A stretch of DNA of 64,000 nt from Heterocephalus glaber (Eukaryota; Chordata; Mammalia; Rodentia; Bathyergidae). The notes under the pieces are model-generated. The model was not told the origin of the DNA and did no database searches. It saw only the letters and a program-made list of their open reading frames with translations. A program made the translations under genes and the position numbers. The DNA is taken from positions 12,106,902 to 12,170,901 of the forward strand of contig NW_004624747.1 of NCBI RefSeq assembly GCF_000247695.1, in the 5' to 3' direction. This document shows positions 20,846-31,419 of the stretch, one piece after another (the stretch's first letter is position 1; every line of letters begins with the position of its first letter).

Positions 20846-21123
20846 GGGGATCTTGGGAGTTGGGAGAAAATGGAGAAATGCCAAAACAGGATCTCTTTGA
20901 AATAGGGTCAATTTCCATTGAACAAATCAATACTATTAACACATATGAAAACAGCTATGTGTTTGATCCCTTTTGGAGTTGATGGTCAAAGTCTATATTT
21001 AATGTGATTGGATCAAACCTGGGGCCAAAGGTCTCTCCTGCACCTGCTCCTATCAGAAGCTCTGACATGGCCATGAGCCTCAGTGCTGTTGAGGGGCTGG
21101 GAGGGGTCCTTCCGATAACCCAC

Positions 21124-21235
21124 CTTCCAACACAGATGAACAGCAGGAGGCTGCAGAAGGAGAAGATGATGAAGCATAGGGCCATGGTCTTCTTGCGGCC
21201 CAGGCGATCAATGATCCACAGAGTCACAAGAACAC
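21124..21235 (-). CDS. SVOP: SVOP coding exon, residues 386-423
   Basis: After a GGCAG acceptor the exon completes Gly386 and reads [15 protein letters not shown] followed by [27 protein letters not shown] is the MFS loop motif (D-R-x-G-R-K/R) between helices 8 and 9, and the rest is helix 9. The donor is AAG|GTGGGT. The length is 112 bases, phase 1 in and phase 2 out. Confidence 0.97.
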
Positions 21236-22059
21236 CTGCCAGGGAGGAGGGGCATGGTGGGCAGCTTCAGAGAATTAAAATCATAGAAACACTGAGTGCT
21301 TAAAGTCATGGAAATGTCACACATTTAAAGTCACCAGAAATGGTGATTAAATTCCCATCTGAGCCCTGAACACTACCCACTAAGCCATACGGGAAAAGGA
21401 TTTCAGAAGAAGGATTAACAATGTAGTACAGCATTGAAGATCTTGGACCCTAAGATCCAGTTCTTAGCTTTGTCAGGTATGGGACACTTGGTGTCTTAGC
21501 TATGTTTTCCCAGAAGTAGAGCCCTGGACAAGGATGCAAATGCAAGGTGCTGACTCAGAGGTGATTCAAGCAGGCACCAGGAGAGTGGGAAGGGAAGACA
21601 AATAATAAGGGTGAGTATGGAGCAAGTTACCATTGCAGACAGTTGGAGCTGAATTCCATTGAGAGACTGAATTCCACTGAAATGTATACTGTGCACTTTT
21701 GACTTTTCTTGCCTGATGGGCAAAGAAGCTGAGGTATTTATATACCAACTCCTGTAATTATTATTTGAAGGCTGCTCCTAGGGACTAACCCTCCTAGCTA
21801 CTGTGCTTGTTTTTAGCTACCAAGGCCTTCATTGAGATAAAGCTCTCATTCATAGAGATGCAGGTACTGACAGGTGCAAGGTGTGTGGACCATTTCTGCT
21901 ACACGGGGCAAGTTACAGCACCTCCTCAAAGCTTGGTTGGTTCAGCTGTAACATGGAAATAATTATACTACTTCAAAAGAGTCAATGATACCATATCTGC
22001 AAAGCATTTAGCACAGTTCCTGATATGCAGTAAATGTTTGAGAATAGTTTTTGTTGTTG

Positions 22060-22145
22060 TTTTGTTTGATAGTGCTAGGAATAGAACCCAAAGCTTTGCA
22101 CGTGCTAGGCAAGCAATCTACCACTGAGCTACATCCCTACCCCCC
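22060..22145 (-). mobile_element. Older ID-like SINE
   Basis: GATAGTGCTAGGAATAGAAC to CCACTGAGCTACATCCCTAC. Confidence 0.7.
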
Positions 22146-22339
22146 AAAATAGTGGATATTTTTATTGTTACAATAATTATTCTTCCTTCAAAGACAAAGA
22201 TACTGTCTCCCTCTGGTGCAAAGGGCCCGTTTGTTCATGGAGCAATATAATAAAGATGATGTCTCCTGTCGGGGCAAAGATTGTACAGGTACCTGGTGGT
22301 CCATTACAGACGATTTGGGTCTCCTAAGCTTGGGGATCC

Positions 22340-22625
22340 TTGGTGCTGTGGTTTGAATATGGCTTGAGTATGTCCCCCAAAGGTATGTGGGCTGGGAGTT
22401 TGGTCTTCAGTGTGGTAGTGTTAAGAAGTAGTGGGAGCTTTAAGAGTTAGGGCCCGGTAGGAGGTTGTTACTGGCCTTTCCAGTCTCTGTCTCACTACTG
22501 TGATATCATCCACCATGAGATCCTCACCAGAACCAGTCCACAGTTCTGGAGCTGTGAGCTGCAAAACATCTTTTCTTTATAAACCACTCAGCCTTAGGTA
22601 CTTTCATTTTTAATGGAAAATGAAC
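22340..22625 (+). mobile_element. MaLR (MST/MLT-type) LTR fragment
   Basis: GCTGTGGTTTGAATATGGC, TGTCCCCCAAAGGTATGTG, GAGATCCTCACCAGAACCAG and TTTCTTTATAAACCACTCAG follow the mammalian MaLR LTR plan. Confidence 0.6.
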
Positions 22626-23005
22626 TCATACAACTCAGCTGTATTGTAATTCTATTGCATATGTAGCTTCCACTTGGGCTCTCCTTCAGCATCCATGTGA
22701 GACTTGAGGGAAGAGGGACCAACACCAATATATATAACTCATGCTGCTTGTTATGACTGACTTTTGTCTCTGATCGAGGAGTCTCATGCCTCCTGCTGGC
22801 AGGCCCAAGCCTGGGCAGCCTGTTAGCCTTTAAGCAGGGTGGAATTCTCTGCCCCTTCATAATTCTTAGCAACTTGAAGGAAACAATCCCTGGCTCCTAT
22901 AGAAATGGGATTTGTGTCCAGAAGGCAGAGGCAGAGCACCCAGCTGAGTAGATGCCATGTTCTCTGGCTTCCATGCCCCAGCCTCACCCAGCACAAGTTC
23001 CTCAC

Positions 23006-23113
23006 CTGGAAACTCAGAGAGAGTGGTCCACAGCAGGTCCATGTAGTCCTCCTCACTCAGGTACTCACAGGCCAGGCTGCATTTCGCTTCTACTGCCTTC
23101 TTCCGACTGGAGA
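23006..23113 (-). CDS. SVOP: SVOP coding exon, residues 350-386
   Basis: The exon starts after CCCCTAG with two bases of Ile350, then [18 protein letters not shown] and [17 protein letters not shown], ending with the first base of Gly386 before GTGAGG. It encodes most of the hydrophilic loop between helices 7 and 8, with two cysteines, and the start of helix 8. No N-glycosylation sequon is visible in this stretch. Confidence 0.96.
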
Positions 23114-23587
23114 CTAGGGGTAGGGGAGGAGGAAGAGTCACACCATCTTGAACCACACCTTCCTGCTCCCTACACCTTCTTCCAGGCTATGATTCAGCTA
23201 GGGTACCAAAGAAAGAGCCCAGGAGACAGACAGATTCAGGTTTGAACCCCAAAAAGGAAAGCTCCAGCTGCATCCCACGGTATCCCCTTTTGCACATTAA
23301 TAAATCTGTATGCATTTCATCTGTTTAATCTTTTTCTGTTGTTTAATTCTGTGAATCTTCAGAGGATATAGGAGAATTTCCCTTTGCCCCTTATAACCGG
23401 CACACAGCTGGTGCTTGTTTACTTCTACAAGAGGTGATCAAAATATACAATTAATAGAGATAATACAATTGGGGCTACAGGACCACTCCTCACCACTCAC
23501 CTGAACTTGGGCAATGCCCCAGGACCAACCTGCCTCCCCACCTTTGTCCTAAGGGCTACTACCCAGAGATAAGTAGAGATAAGATGT

Positions 23588-23612
23588 GTGTGTGTGTGTG
23601 CGCGCGCACACG
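23588..23612. repeat. Short (TG)n(CG)n tract
   Basis: Alternating TG, CG and CA dinucleotides, a short Z-DNA-prone run. Confidence 0.85.
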
Positions 23613-23836
23613 AGTACAAGCCCGATTGAAGGTTCATGCATTTGCACTGCATCTTATGCCTCCAATATAAGAGAGTGAATTATGGGGAAGGACATTTGCG
23701 ACAGATACAGCAGATTGCCTTGGCACTCTGTCAATCACATTTTCAACACACTCTGGAAGACCCAAAAGGAGGCACCGTAGGCCCAGTGCAACATTTAAAT
23801 TTTAAACCCAACACATGAATGAGTTTAAATTCTTAA

Positions 23837-24064
23837 ACCAATAACAAGTTAAAGGGATGATGTTTAAGAAAGGAAGACACTTTATTTGTAAGGAGGAAAG
23901 AGCAGAAGACAGAAAGCTGCCCTGTGAGAGGTGAGGGCAGAGGGTCCGGTCCAAGTCTTTGTCTCCGGCTTCCCTTTATTATGTTTTGGGGGACCCTTAC
24001 CCCTACTTGGGCACCTGGAACTTGTCACAACCTGATAGATTCTCTGGGCTGGCTCAGATGGGTT
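23837..24064 (-). repeat. Inverted LTR fragment, left arm
   Basis: The reverse complement of this segment matches 25088-25316. Over the best 205 aligned bases I count about six differences. Near-identical 17-base direct repeats GTTTAAATTCTTRAACC flank it at 23823-23839 and, beyond the later ID, 24167-24183. Confidence 0.85.
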
Positions 24065-24073
24065 TAAATTCTT

Positions 24074-24159
24074 TTTTTTTTTTTTTTGGTACCGAGGATC
24101 GAACTTGGGTCCTTGTGCTTATGCAGCCATGGCGAAACCACTGAGCTAAATCCCTGGCC
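24074..24159 (-). mobile_element. ID SINE
   Basis: Perfect 19-base repeat CAGATGGGTTTAAATTCTT at 24055-24073 and 24160-24178. Confidence 0.93.
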
Positions 24160-24298
24160 CAGATGGGTTTAAATTCTTGAACCCATTCATGCCATTTACC
24201 TTTCTGCAGGTGTGAGCCCGCTCACTCTGAGTATACTATTACCTAATTAAACTTCGTTAAACTGTGCTTCTTTTTCCTTTCCATTGAGTGCTACATCC

Positions 24299-24300
24299 AT

Positions 24301-24339
<39 letters not shown>

Positions 24340-24414
24340 TCGGTACCAGGGATCGAACTCTGGACCTTGTGCTTGCAAGGCAGGTGGCACAACCACTGAG
24401 CTAAATCCCTGGCA
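24299..24414 (-). mobile_element. ID SINE with (ATTT)n tail
   Basis: The tail is an ATTT array (24299-24341). Short repeat ACATCC at 24293-24298 and 24415-24420. Confidence 0.88.
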
Positions 24415-24475
24415 ACATCCAATTATTTGTTCATTGTGCACAAGAACCTAGAAACCCGATGGGACCCCATCACCA

Positions 24476-25087
24476 GTTGAGTTTAACACAGTGAATGTTT
24501 AATTTTTTAAAAAATATATTACAGTAAAAGGCACTTTGCTGTAGGGGAAAAGTCTGTAGGCAGGGAAAGACTAGAACAGGGGCTTCATTAGGCTTCCTGG
24601 CTAATCCTGACTAGAAAGAGTTAAAACTTTACTGGACAGAACAACTAAAAGGACAAGGATAGTGAGAAGAAACCCGATAAAGAAAGGCACCAAACGGCAA
24701 AGGGACTTACACGGAAGGATCAGAGGGAGGGCTGACAAGCAGAGTACAAGGGAAGCCAGGTGCTCAAAACCAAGATAGCAGCCCCGTCCCACCTCCAATA
24801 AAAAGCAAAGGGGACAAAAGGGAGAGGGGACTACTGACTTTAAGGAAAATTATATAAAAATATATATGTATTCCCACTCCAGGGTCACTATATCACCGCA
24901 CTAGATAACACCCATCCCCTTAATTGGTAACCTTAAATTGCCTTTCTATGAGACTCCTCCTAGCTGACCTATAAATCCCAGAGATAAGGCCCTGACAAGG
25001 ACAAACCAGCAGGAGGAAATCAAACAAAGCCTCCCAAAGGAATGTGCATGTAGGCAGTGGTGCCTGGGTTAGGGTCTTGGGGGCTGG
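24476..25087. other. Spacer between inverted LTR arms, probably older LTR sequence
   Basis: A-rich on the plus strand (AGTAAAAGGCACTTTGC, CAATAAAAAGCAAAGGGGAC) with CTATAAATCCCAGAG near 24970, suggestive of the U3 part of the element whose 3' part is the right arm. No coding match. Confidence 0.35.
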
Positions 25088-25316
25088 AACCCATCTGAGC
25101 CAGCCCAGAGAATCTATCAGGTTGTGACAAGTTCCAGGTGCCCAAGTAGGGGTAAGGGTCTCCCAAAACATAATAAAGGGAAGCCGGAGACAAAGACTTG
25201 GACCGGACCCTCTGCCCTCACCCCTCACAGGGCAGCTTTCTGTCTTCTGCTTTTTCCTTCTTACAAATGAAGTGTCTTCCTTTCTGAAATGCCATCCCCT
25301 CAATCTGTTACTGGTG
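25088..25316 (+). mobile_element. LTR fragment, right arm of the inverted repeat
   Basis: It includes an AATAAA (within CATAATAAAGGGAAG) followed by a C-rich segment and AGGGCAGCTTTCTGTCTTC, as expected of an R-U5 region. Confidence 0.65.
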
Positions 25317-25849
25317 TCGAGTTTATAATCCCAGTTGGCTGCTCATCCCAGCGGAGCAGTGTCACATCCCTGATGGAACACTGCCATACTTCCCCTTGCT
25401 TCAAACACACTTATCCCGTCAGTCTTGCCACTTTCTGAAGCAGTTCTGGAAGTCCTCTTTCACGAGCATCTTTCACAGGTTATGATAAAAAATAGAGTGA
25501 ATGCCCCTGCTGAAATTCATCCAACAGAAAAGCAAGCTCCTAAAAACATTACAGTGTGTCCTCATCTAGCTCCTTCATTAGATCGGGAATCATGCAACTT
25601 CTGGCTCTTCTGCAAACTCAGAATAGATGTAGCTAAGTGACACAGCACATGCCTGGCAAGAGTGAGCCCCTGAGTTTGATTCCCAGTCCAAAAAAAAAAA
25701 GACCATGAAAGTGAAACTCTTTGAATCAATTCATCAACAGGCTGGGAATGAGAGGTTCCCAGAACTGAAATAAGGAATTTAACCCACTTGTTTATAAACT
25801 AAGTTTGCAGGCTTGCTGGCTCTTGTCACAGAAAAAGAATTTTCGGGAC

Positions 25850-26467
25850 ATGTCAGTAAGAGGCACTCAAGAGTGAAGTGTGGGTGCTCAAAGAAATTAT
25901 TATATATACAGCTAAGTTAGGTAGAAATATTACAGGCAGTCAGACAAGACCAGGCCCTTGAAGAAGTCAGTGCAGAAGATAAGAACACAATACAACTTTG
26001 AGTGGAGGCACATTCCTTACAGGCCTGAAGACAAAGATGAAATAACCATACCTACTTCCCCAGGGATAAACAACAATGACTGATATTCTAAATAGCCATC
26101 AATCAGCTAGGTGAGGGACCCAGACCTTGATTCGTCCCTTCCAGGAAAGGTCCTTATTCTTTCCACTTGCTACTGACTTGCTTCCCCATTGGATCAATAT
26201 TACCTAAGCGACTATACTTATAATCTTATTGGTTGACCCTAGTTTTGTCCCACCTTATGCCCATCTCATGATTTTGTACCCACCTTGTGCTTTTGCTTTA
26301 TAAAACTTCTCTGTGAAGTGGGCTCGTGGGCAGCCCACTTCCCGGGCCCCCTTTTTTTTCCGGACTCTCCTAGACAGAAGTTCTTTCCCTCAATAAATAT
26401 TTCCTACTCTTAACCTCCGTTGTTCATAGAATTCATTCTTCGATTTTAGAGAACACAAACTTGGCAC
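25850..26467 (+). mobile_element. Endogenous-retrovirus solo LTR
   Basis: LTR architecture is visible: CCATTGG near 26190, a TATA-like TTTATAAAA at about 26300, AATAAA in CCCTCAATAAATATTTCC near 26393, and an ending with TTGGCACA. No gag, pol or env sequence flanks it. Boundaries are approximate because I found no convincing target duplication. Confidence 0.7.
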
Positions 26468-26847
26468 ATCAGACATCTAACAGGTTGGAAGTTATAATAT
26501 TTCCCTTATATCATTTGGATGAATTTATATCATCCCTATATCAAAGTGAGATGCACTAGTTTGGAACTGGGAATATGTATGTGTTTTTGGTGGTGGAAAT
26601 CTGTGTAATTTGATACTGCATAGTCTTGGTCTGGTGGGTGGGTGGGGATGGCCAACACATAATAAAATAATCTTCCAGTGTTTCTGCAGTGGCCTAATTT
26701 ATAGGGGGAAAGGCAGTCTATTCACAGGTGAGAGAGCACCATTTGCAAATAAAAAGGGAATGGTCAACCCATTTGCAGGTGAAAGGGAATTGCCCAGGTT
26801 TATCATGTTCTGGGAGAAGAGGAAAAAAAAACCAAAAAACTGTGCTT

Positions 26848-26928
26848 AGATCCTCCTTTTTCTGGTGGTGAGGATTAAATGCCTGGCCTTGTGCACACAA
26901 AGCCTAAGATCTACCACTGAGCTCCAAC
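26848..26928 (-). mobile_element. Older ID-like SINE cut by the assembly gap
   Basis: CTGGTGGTGAGGATTAAATG to CTACCACTGAGCTCCAAC, running directly into the N run. Confidence 0.6.
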
Positions 26929-27028
26929 NNNNNNNNNNNNNNNNNNNNNNNNNNNNNNNNNNNNNNNNNNNNNNNNNNNNNNNNNNNNNNNNNNNNNNNN
27001 NNNNNNNNNNNNNNNNNNNNNNNNNNNN
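26929..27028. other. Assembly gap (100 N)
   Basis: Exactly 100 N, the usual placeholder for a scaffold gap of unknown size, inside the SVOP intron between exons 23113 and 30597. Confidence 0.97.
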
Positions 27029-27307
27029 AAAGAGAAGTGGGCAAACCCTAAAGACAAGCAGTACAACTTGATTCCTTTATCTTCCAGCCTGAATTCAATG
27101 CTAGGAACCTATTATTATCTTAAAAATGGAATGGCTTGAAAGTCCAGACATCTGCATATAGAGGTTCTTTCATTTCTTTCTTTTATCCAATGGCTCCCAC
27201 CTCCAGCTTCATAATAGAATCAACTTGGGGAGCTTTTAACAATCACTAATGCCTGGGCCCAACGCTTAGTGAATTACATTGGTCTGGGCATTGTCTAAAA
27301 ACTTCCA

Positions 27308-27405
27308 GGGTTGGGTCAGGGATTTAGGTCAGCGGCGCTGCACCTGCCTGCTAAGCACCAAGTCCTGAGTTTGATCCCCCGGTACCAAAAAAAAGAAAAT
27401 GAAAA
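27308..27405 (+). mobile_element. ID SINE, variant type
   Basis: GGTCAGGGATTTAGGTCAGC and GTTTGATCCCCCGGTACC; the CAGCGGCGCTGC variant is also seen near 11040. Confidence 0.82.
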
Positions 27406-27794
27406 AAAAGCTCCCGGGGTGATTCTCTGGTGTGGCCAGTGATGGCACCATTGTGGTTCTCAAACTTAATGTCTCATCGGCATTTCTGAACAGGATCGTG
27501 TCCATGAAACTCTCAGTACTGCCCTTTCTAGAATTCCTCAGGAGATTTCAATGATAATTTTGATCTATAAGCAATTTGCACTTTAATGGCTGTTGGAAAA
27601 ATTAATTGGGAGGTCACTAGCCTAAGATAGGTCTCAGGGAACTAGGATTCTAGTGAGCGAACACTAACTTAACGAATCAGAAACCACCAGCTAACCTCTA
27701 AGAGGGCCTTGTCCCTCTTTACCCAGTTATTTTCTTTGCTTCTGTGTCCATCATCTGTTAAAGGTTATGAGAAGCTATAGTGTTTTTTTTATTG

Positions 27795-27948
27795 TTGTTG
27801 TTTTGTTTTGTTTTTTGAGGCAGGGTCTCTGCTATGGTGGCCTTGAACTCACTATGTAGCCCAGGCTAGCCTCGAACTCATGGCCATCTTCCTGCTTCAG
27901 CCTCCCGAATGTTGGGATTACAGCCATCACACCCAGCTGAGAGGCTAT
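27795..27948 (-). mobile_element. B1-like SINE
   Basis: TTTTTTGAGGCAGGGTCTCT to TTACAGCCATCACACCCAGC. Confidence 0.85.
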
Positions 27949-28483
27949 GGTTTTGGACTTGCCTCCTGCACTATGCTCCAGCAGACAAGACCACGTAGTC
28001 ATTGTACTAAGTGATATAATCAAATTGAATTTTGAAGGGGGCCAGTTTTTCAAAAACCTAAGATTCATAGCAATCAATGAGAAGGGGCTTAGTCTACCAC
28101 AACCAACGAGACAGCAAGGCTCCTTTGTTTTAACCCTGTAATGACAGCAACTTAAAAAAATCCAACCAGGCATAGTGGTAATATAGATAATACAACCGGG
28201 GTGACAGGATCACTTCCTGCTATTCACCTGAACCTGGGCAATGCCCTAGGGCCAACACCCCAACCGTTGTCCTGAGTCCTCTACCTTAAGGTAGAGATGA
28301 AAAAAATAACAAAGACCACTGAGCCCACCCTGGAAAATTCTGAAATCTCAAACCAGCACACATGTGTGCCAGACCTGCTGGCGTGACATGCAGTAACCTT
28401 TCTTCACTTAGAGCTCACTGAATCTTCACACATATGGAGTGCATCTCATACATCCAATTATAACAGAGTGAATTATGGGAAAG

Positions 28484-28998
28484 TGATGCAGGAGATTAGG
28501 GTGTGATCGGCTGGCTGGACAAGTGGGCATGACATGTCAATCGCTGATAGCCAGGGCACACGCACAGAACAGCTTCCAAACCTTGCACCTGGTACCAATC
28601 AGAGAATGCTGTCTTTGATTCTTCTGGCACAAGATCAAGCAGGGGTTTTTTTTGTTTGTTTGTTTGTTTTTAATTTATATTTTAGATCAAGCAGGTTTTT
28701 GATAGGATGGTCTCAATCTGACGTCAGCATGAGGGACATAAAAGACTATGGCTATTGGCCTCATGGCCTCTGCTCTCTCAGTGGCCCACTCTGCATTCTG
28801 CAGAATGTATTTCTTTTCATACTTTAATTGACCTGCACTCATTCTGCAGAGTATACTCCTTTCAAAGTGTACTCCTTTTCTTTACCTTTTAATAAATGTA
28901 GAACCTTGACACCTCATTCCCTGTCCAATTCTTTGTTCAGGACAAGAGCCTGGAAGGGACCCCTGGAAAGAACATAGCACCCCAGAATGCCAGTAACA
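28484..28998 (+). mobile_element. Nested solo LTR, 515 bases, 4-base duplication
   Basis: Starts TGATGCAGG, ends CAGTAACA, and is flanked by AAAG at 28480-28483 and 28999-29002. Removing it and one AAAG restores the uninterrupted sequence found in copy 1 (AATTATGGGGAAGGACAT). It contains CATAAAAGAC near 28738 and AATAAA near 28891. No internal retroviral genes. Confidence 0.82.
28644..28683 (-). mobile_element. Tail-only retroinsertion with 12-base target duplication
   Basis: A 40-base tract of T, GTTT repeats and AATTTATATTTT sits between perfect repeats AGATCAAGCAGG at 28632-28643 and 28684-28695. No SINE body is present. Confidence 0.82.
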
Positions 28999-29261
28999 AA
29001 AGGACATGTGCAACAGATACAACTGACATGACAGCACCCTGCCAATCACAATGGGAAGAACCCTAGGCCTGGCACAACATTTTAAATTCTTAAACCTAAC
29101 GCCTTCAGAACTTGACCATTTCCTTCCACTGGCATGAGCCTCCTCATTGAGCATTAGGTTGCCTGTTTCAAACTTTGCTGCTTTTTTCTTTACCATCTCA
29201 TGCTGTGTCCAATTCTTTGTTCATCATGCATGAGACATTAAGAACCTCATCATCCATGGTA

Positions 29262-29668
29262 ACAGAGGGACATGCCTACAATGCTAGCTACTTGGAAGCT
29301 GAGGCAAGAGGATTATAAGTTTGTGACCAGCCTGGGAGCTTAGCAAGACCCTGGCTCAAAATGAAATAAAAAGGCTGGGACGGTTGGCTGGAAGTGTAGC
29401 TAAGTGGTTGAGCACTTGCCTAGCATGTGGGAGGCCCCTGATCAGCGATGGTGAACCTTTCAGAGACAAGTGCCCATACTCCAACCCAAAACCTACTTAT
29501 TTATCGCAAAGTGCCCACACTGCTATTAAACCTGAACACTGAGGTTTTAGTTTAGAAAAAACAACTCATAGATGAACATCTTTGTCTTAAAAAGAAAAAC
29601 AAATCACACGTGTGCCAAAGGTTTGTCACCACTGCTCCAGATTCAATCCCCAGTAGTGAAACAAAAAA
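29262..29668 (+). mobile_element. B1-like/ID composite SINE split by a hAT-like element
   Basis: B1-like part GGAAGCTGAGGCAAGAGGAT to AAGACCCTGGCTCAAAATGA, then ID part GTGTAGCTAAGTGGTTGAGC up to 29442. The ID resumes at 29635 with ATTCAATCCCCAGTAGTG and an A tail. Confidence 0.82.
29443..29634. mobile_element. Non-autonomous hAT-like DNA transposon, copy 2, inside a SINE
   Basis: 192 bases beginning CAGCGATGGTGAACCTTT; the reverse complement of the other end is CAGTGGTGACAAACCTTT. Flanks CCCCTGAT (29435-29442) and CTCCAGAT (29635-29642) agree at 6 of 8 positions, consistent with an aged 8-base hAT duplication. It lacks any open frame and is homologous to 17412-17601. Confidence 0.85.
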
Positions 29669-29776
29669 AGGATAGACCAATCTACTTTTTGTTACTCATT
29701 TCTCAGCTTTTTTCTACCTATAAAGCCTACCTCCTCTGCTCAGTTTATCAGAATATCAATAAAAACATTTGTTTTT

Positions 29777-29866
29777 TTGTTTGGTACCAGGGATCGAACT
29801 CGGAACCTTGTGCTTGTGAGACAAGCAGTGGAACCACTGAGCTAAATCCCAGGGCCAAACATTTGT
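29777..29866 (-). mobile_element. ID SINE
   Basis: Perfect 14-base repeat AAACATTTGTTTTT at 29763-29776 and 29867-29880. Confidence 0.92.
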
Positions 29867-29929
29867 TTTTATAACGCAAAATTCCCCCCAATTCTAGGAT
29901 CACTATAAAAACCAACTGCATCTTTATTT

Positions 29930-30250
29930 TATTTTTCTGTGGTGCTGGAGGTTGAATCCAGGACCTCCAGTATGCTAAGCAGGTGCTCTGCCACTGAGCT
30001 ACACCTGTAGTCCTGTAATTAGATCTTTAAGGTAAATTTGTTGGCATTTAATTTTTTTTTTCTTCTGGTACTGGGGATTGAAACCCAGGTCCTTCCCATT
30101 AAGCTACATCGCCTGCTGTTGTTTTTCATTTTGAGATAGAGTCTCAGCAAATTGCTAGATTGTTCAGCCTGGGTTGCTCGAGCTTGCCATCCTCTTACCT
30201 TGGCCTCCCAGAGTGCTGGGATTCCAGGCGTGTGCCACCACACCCGTCTC
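29930..30250 (-). mobile_element. Two older ID-like modules and a B1-like SINE
   Basis: Reverse ID modules at about 29935-30015 and 30055-30115 and a reverse B1-like monomer at about 30125-30250 (TTGAGATAGAGTCTCAGCAA to CGTGTGCCACCACACCC). Confidence 0.7.
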
Positions 30251-30596
30251 ATTTGGTCCTTTGACACTTATGAACATTTCCCCCTTGCAGCCCTTCAGTG
30301 GAGCCCAAACCGCCTGTAGTCGGGTGCTGCCTGGTTCCTGAATCTCTGCCTGCTCAAATAAACTAAGATTTCACCGTGCCGTGGTTATCTTTGGACAGTG
30401 CTTATCTCAGAAATCAAGCCCAGCATAAGACTGTGATGCCAGAAATGTCAGCTCATCACAACAAGACCATCCAGGATCCTTCAGAACATCTTGGAAACCA
30501 GGCCGATCGGGCGGAACCTGGCCTACAAGTGTGCACACAACTGCATGTCTATAGAGGGGCGGTGTTTGTACCCAGGAAAGGGAATGTGATACTCAC

Positions 30597-30673
30597 TGCT
30601 GCAGATGTCCCCCGCCTGGAAGAGCTCAGTGGTGAGGAGAACTAAACCATAGTAAGAAAACGCATTGGAAAAC
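30597..30673 (-). CDS. SVOP: SVOP coding exon, residues 324-350
   Basis: The exon completes Trp324 after CTGCAG and reads [19 protein letters not shown] then AGDICS, ending in A before GTGAGT. It is helix 7 and the start of the following loop. Ser349 stands where human SVOP has Gly as I recall. The length is 77 bases, in frame with both neighbours. Confidence 0.96.
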
Positions 30674-30894
30674 CTGCAGGAGCAAGCAAAAGAGGCAGAG
30701 TAATGCTCAGACAAAGGCAAGACCCCTGCCCCTTCCCTGGGAAGGATCTGTGTTTGCAGCAGTGCAGCCCTGGCTTTGGACCACGCTGGGTCTTTGAGGG
30801 CTTCACTGAGTACCTTGAGCAGGAAAGTGGTGGGCACAAAGCTTGGGATGTGATAAAAGGAAGTGATTCTGTGTCTTGAAAGATCAAGATCAGG

Positions 30895-31180
30895 AGTCAG
30901 CCACAGTGGCACATGCCTATAATCTCAGCTCTTTGGCAGGAAGAGTGCAAGTTCAAGGTCAGCTTGGGCAATTTAGCAAAACACTGTCTCAAATTTTAAA
31001 ATGGAAAACAAAGACTGACAATGTAGCTCAGTGTGAAAGCCCTGTGCTCAGTCTCCAGCACCCCTGCAAAAAGAGAAAAAGATCAGACTGGCTCTGTATC
31101 CCAGGGACAGAGCACAGGGCCAGCATGAGCAAGGCCCTGAGTTTAATCCCCTGGACCGCACACACAAGTCCAGATTGATA
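30895..31180 (+). mobile_element. B1-like/ID composite with a second ID
   Basis: CAGTGGCACATGCCTATAAT to ACACTGTCTCAAATTTTAAA, then ID-like GACAATGTAGCTCAGTGTG and a further ID-like tail to about 31165. Confidence 0.65.
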
Positions 31181-31419
31181 ACGCATCCCAGAGACATCCC
31201 CCCCACCCCCGCTGTCTACCCAGCTGATAATAGGAGAAAACATTTACAGGGGTCAAAATTTGGAAGAAAACAGCCCTGAAGACACCTGTCAGGGCTTGTC
31301 TAATTTGGTGAACTTGAACAAGATTTTAGCATTTCAGAGTGGAATTGACATACAGATCACCGTAGGGGCAGAGGACAAACAAACTTGTGGGCCCTTAACC
31401 TGCTACTTCTTACAGCCAT

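Larger units (their letters stand above)
23455..24475 (+). mobile_element. LTR-like element, copy 1, with nested insertions
   Basis: Shares long blocks with 28185-29245: TAATACAAYYGGGGY-ACAGGA, CACCTGAAC-TGGGCAATGCC, AGAGTGAATTATGGG, GGACAT-TGC-ACAGATACA and CCAATT-TTTGTTCAT near the end. Copy 1 is interrupted by the inverted LTR fragment (23837-24064) and by ID SINEs at 24074-24159 and 24299-24414. No internal genes were seen. Confidence 0.6.
28185..29245 (+). mobile_element. LTR-like element, copy 2, interrupted by an LTR
   Basis: Homologous to 23455-24475. It runs from ATAATACAACCGGGGTG to CCAATTCTTTGTTCATCATG and is split by the LTR at 28484-28998. Confidence 0.6.

Noticed and set aside
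25850..26467. Possible provirus around the LTR
   Set aside because: No gag, pol or env-like frame lies between or beside any of the LTRs in the window; they look like solo LTRs or fragments.
26865..27071. Open frame running through N bases
   Set aside because: Artefact of the assembly gap.
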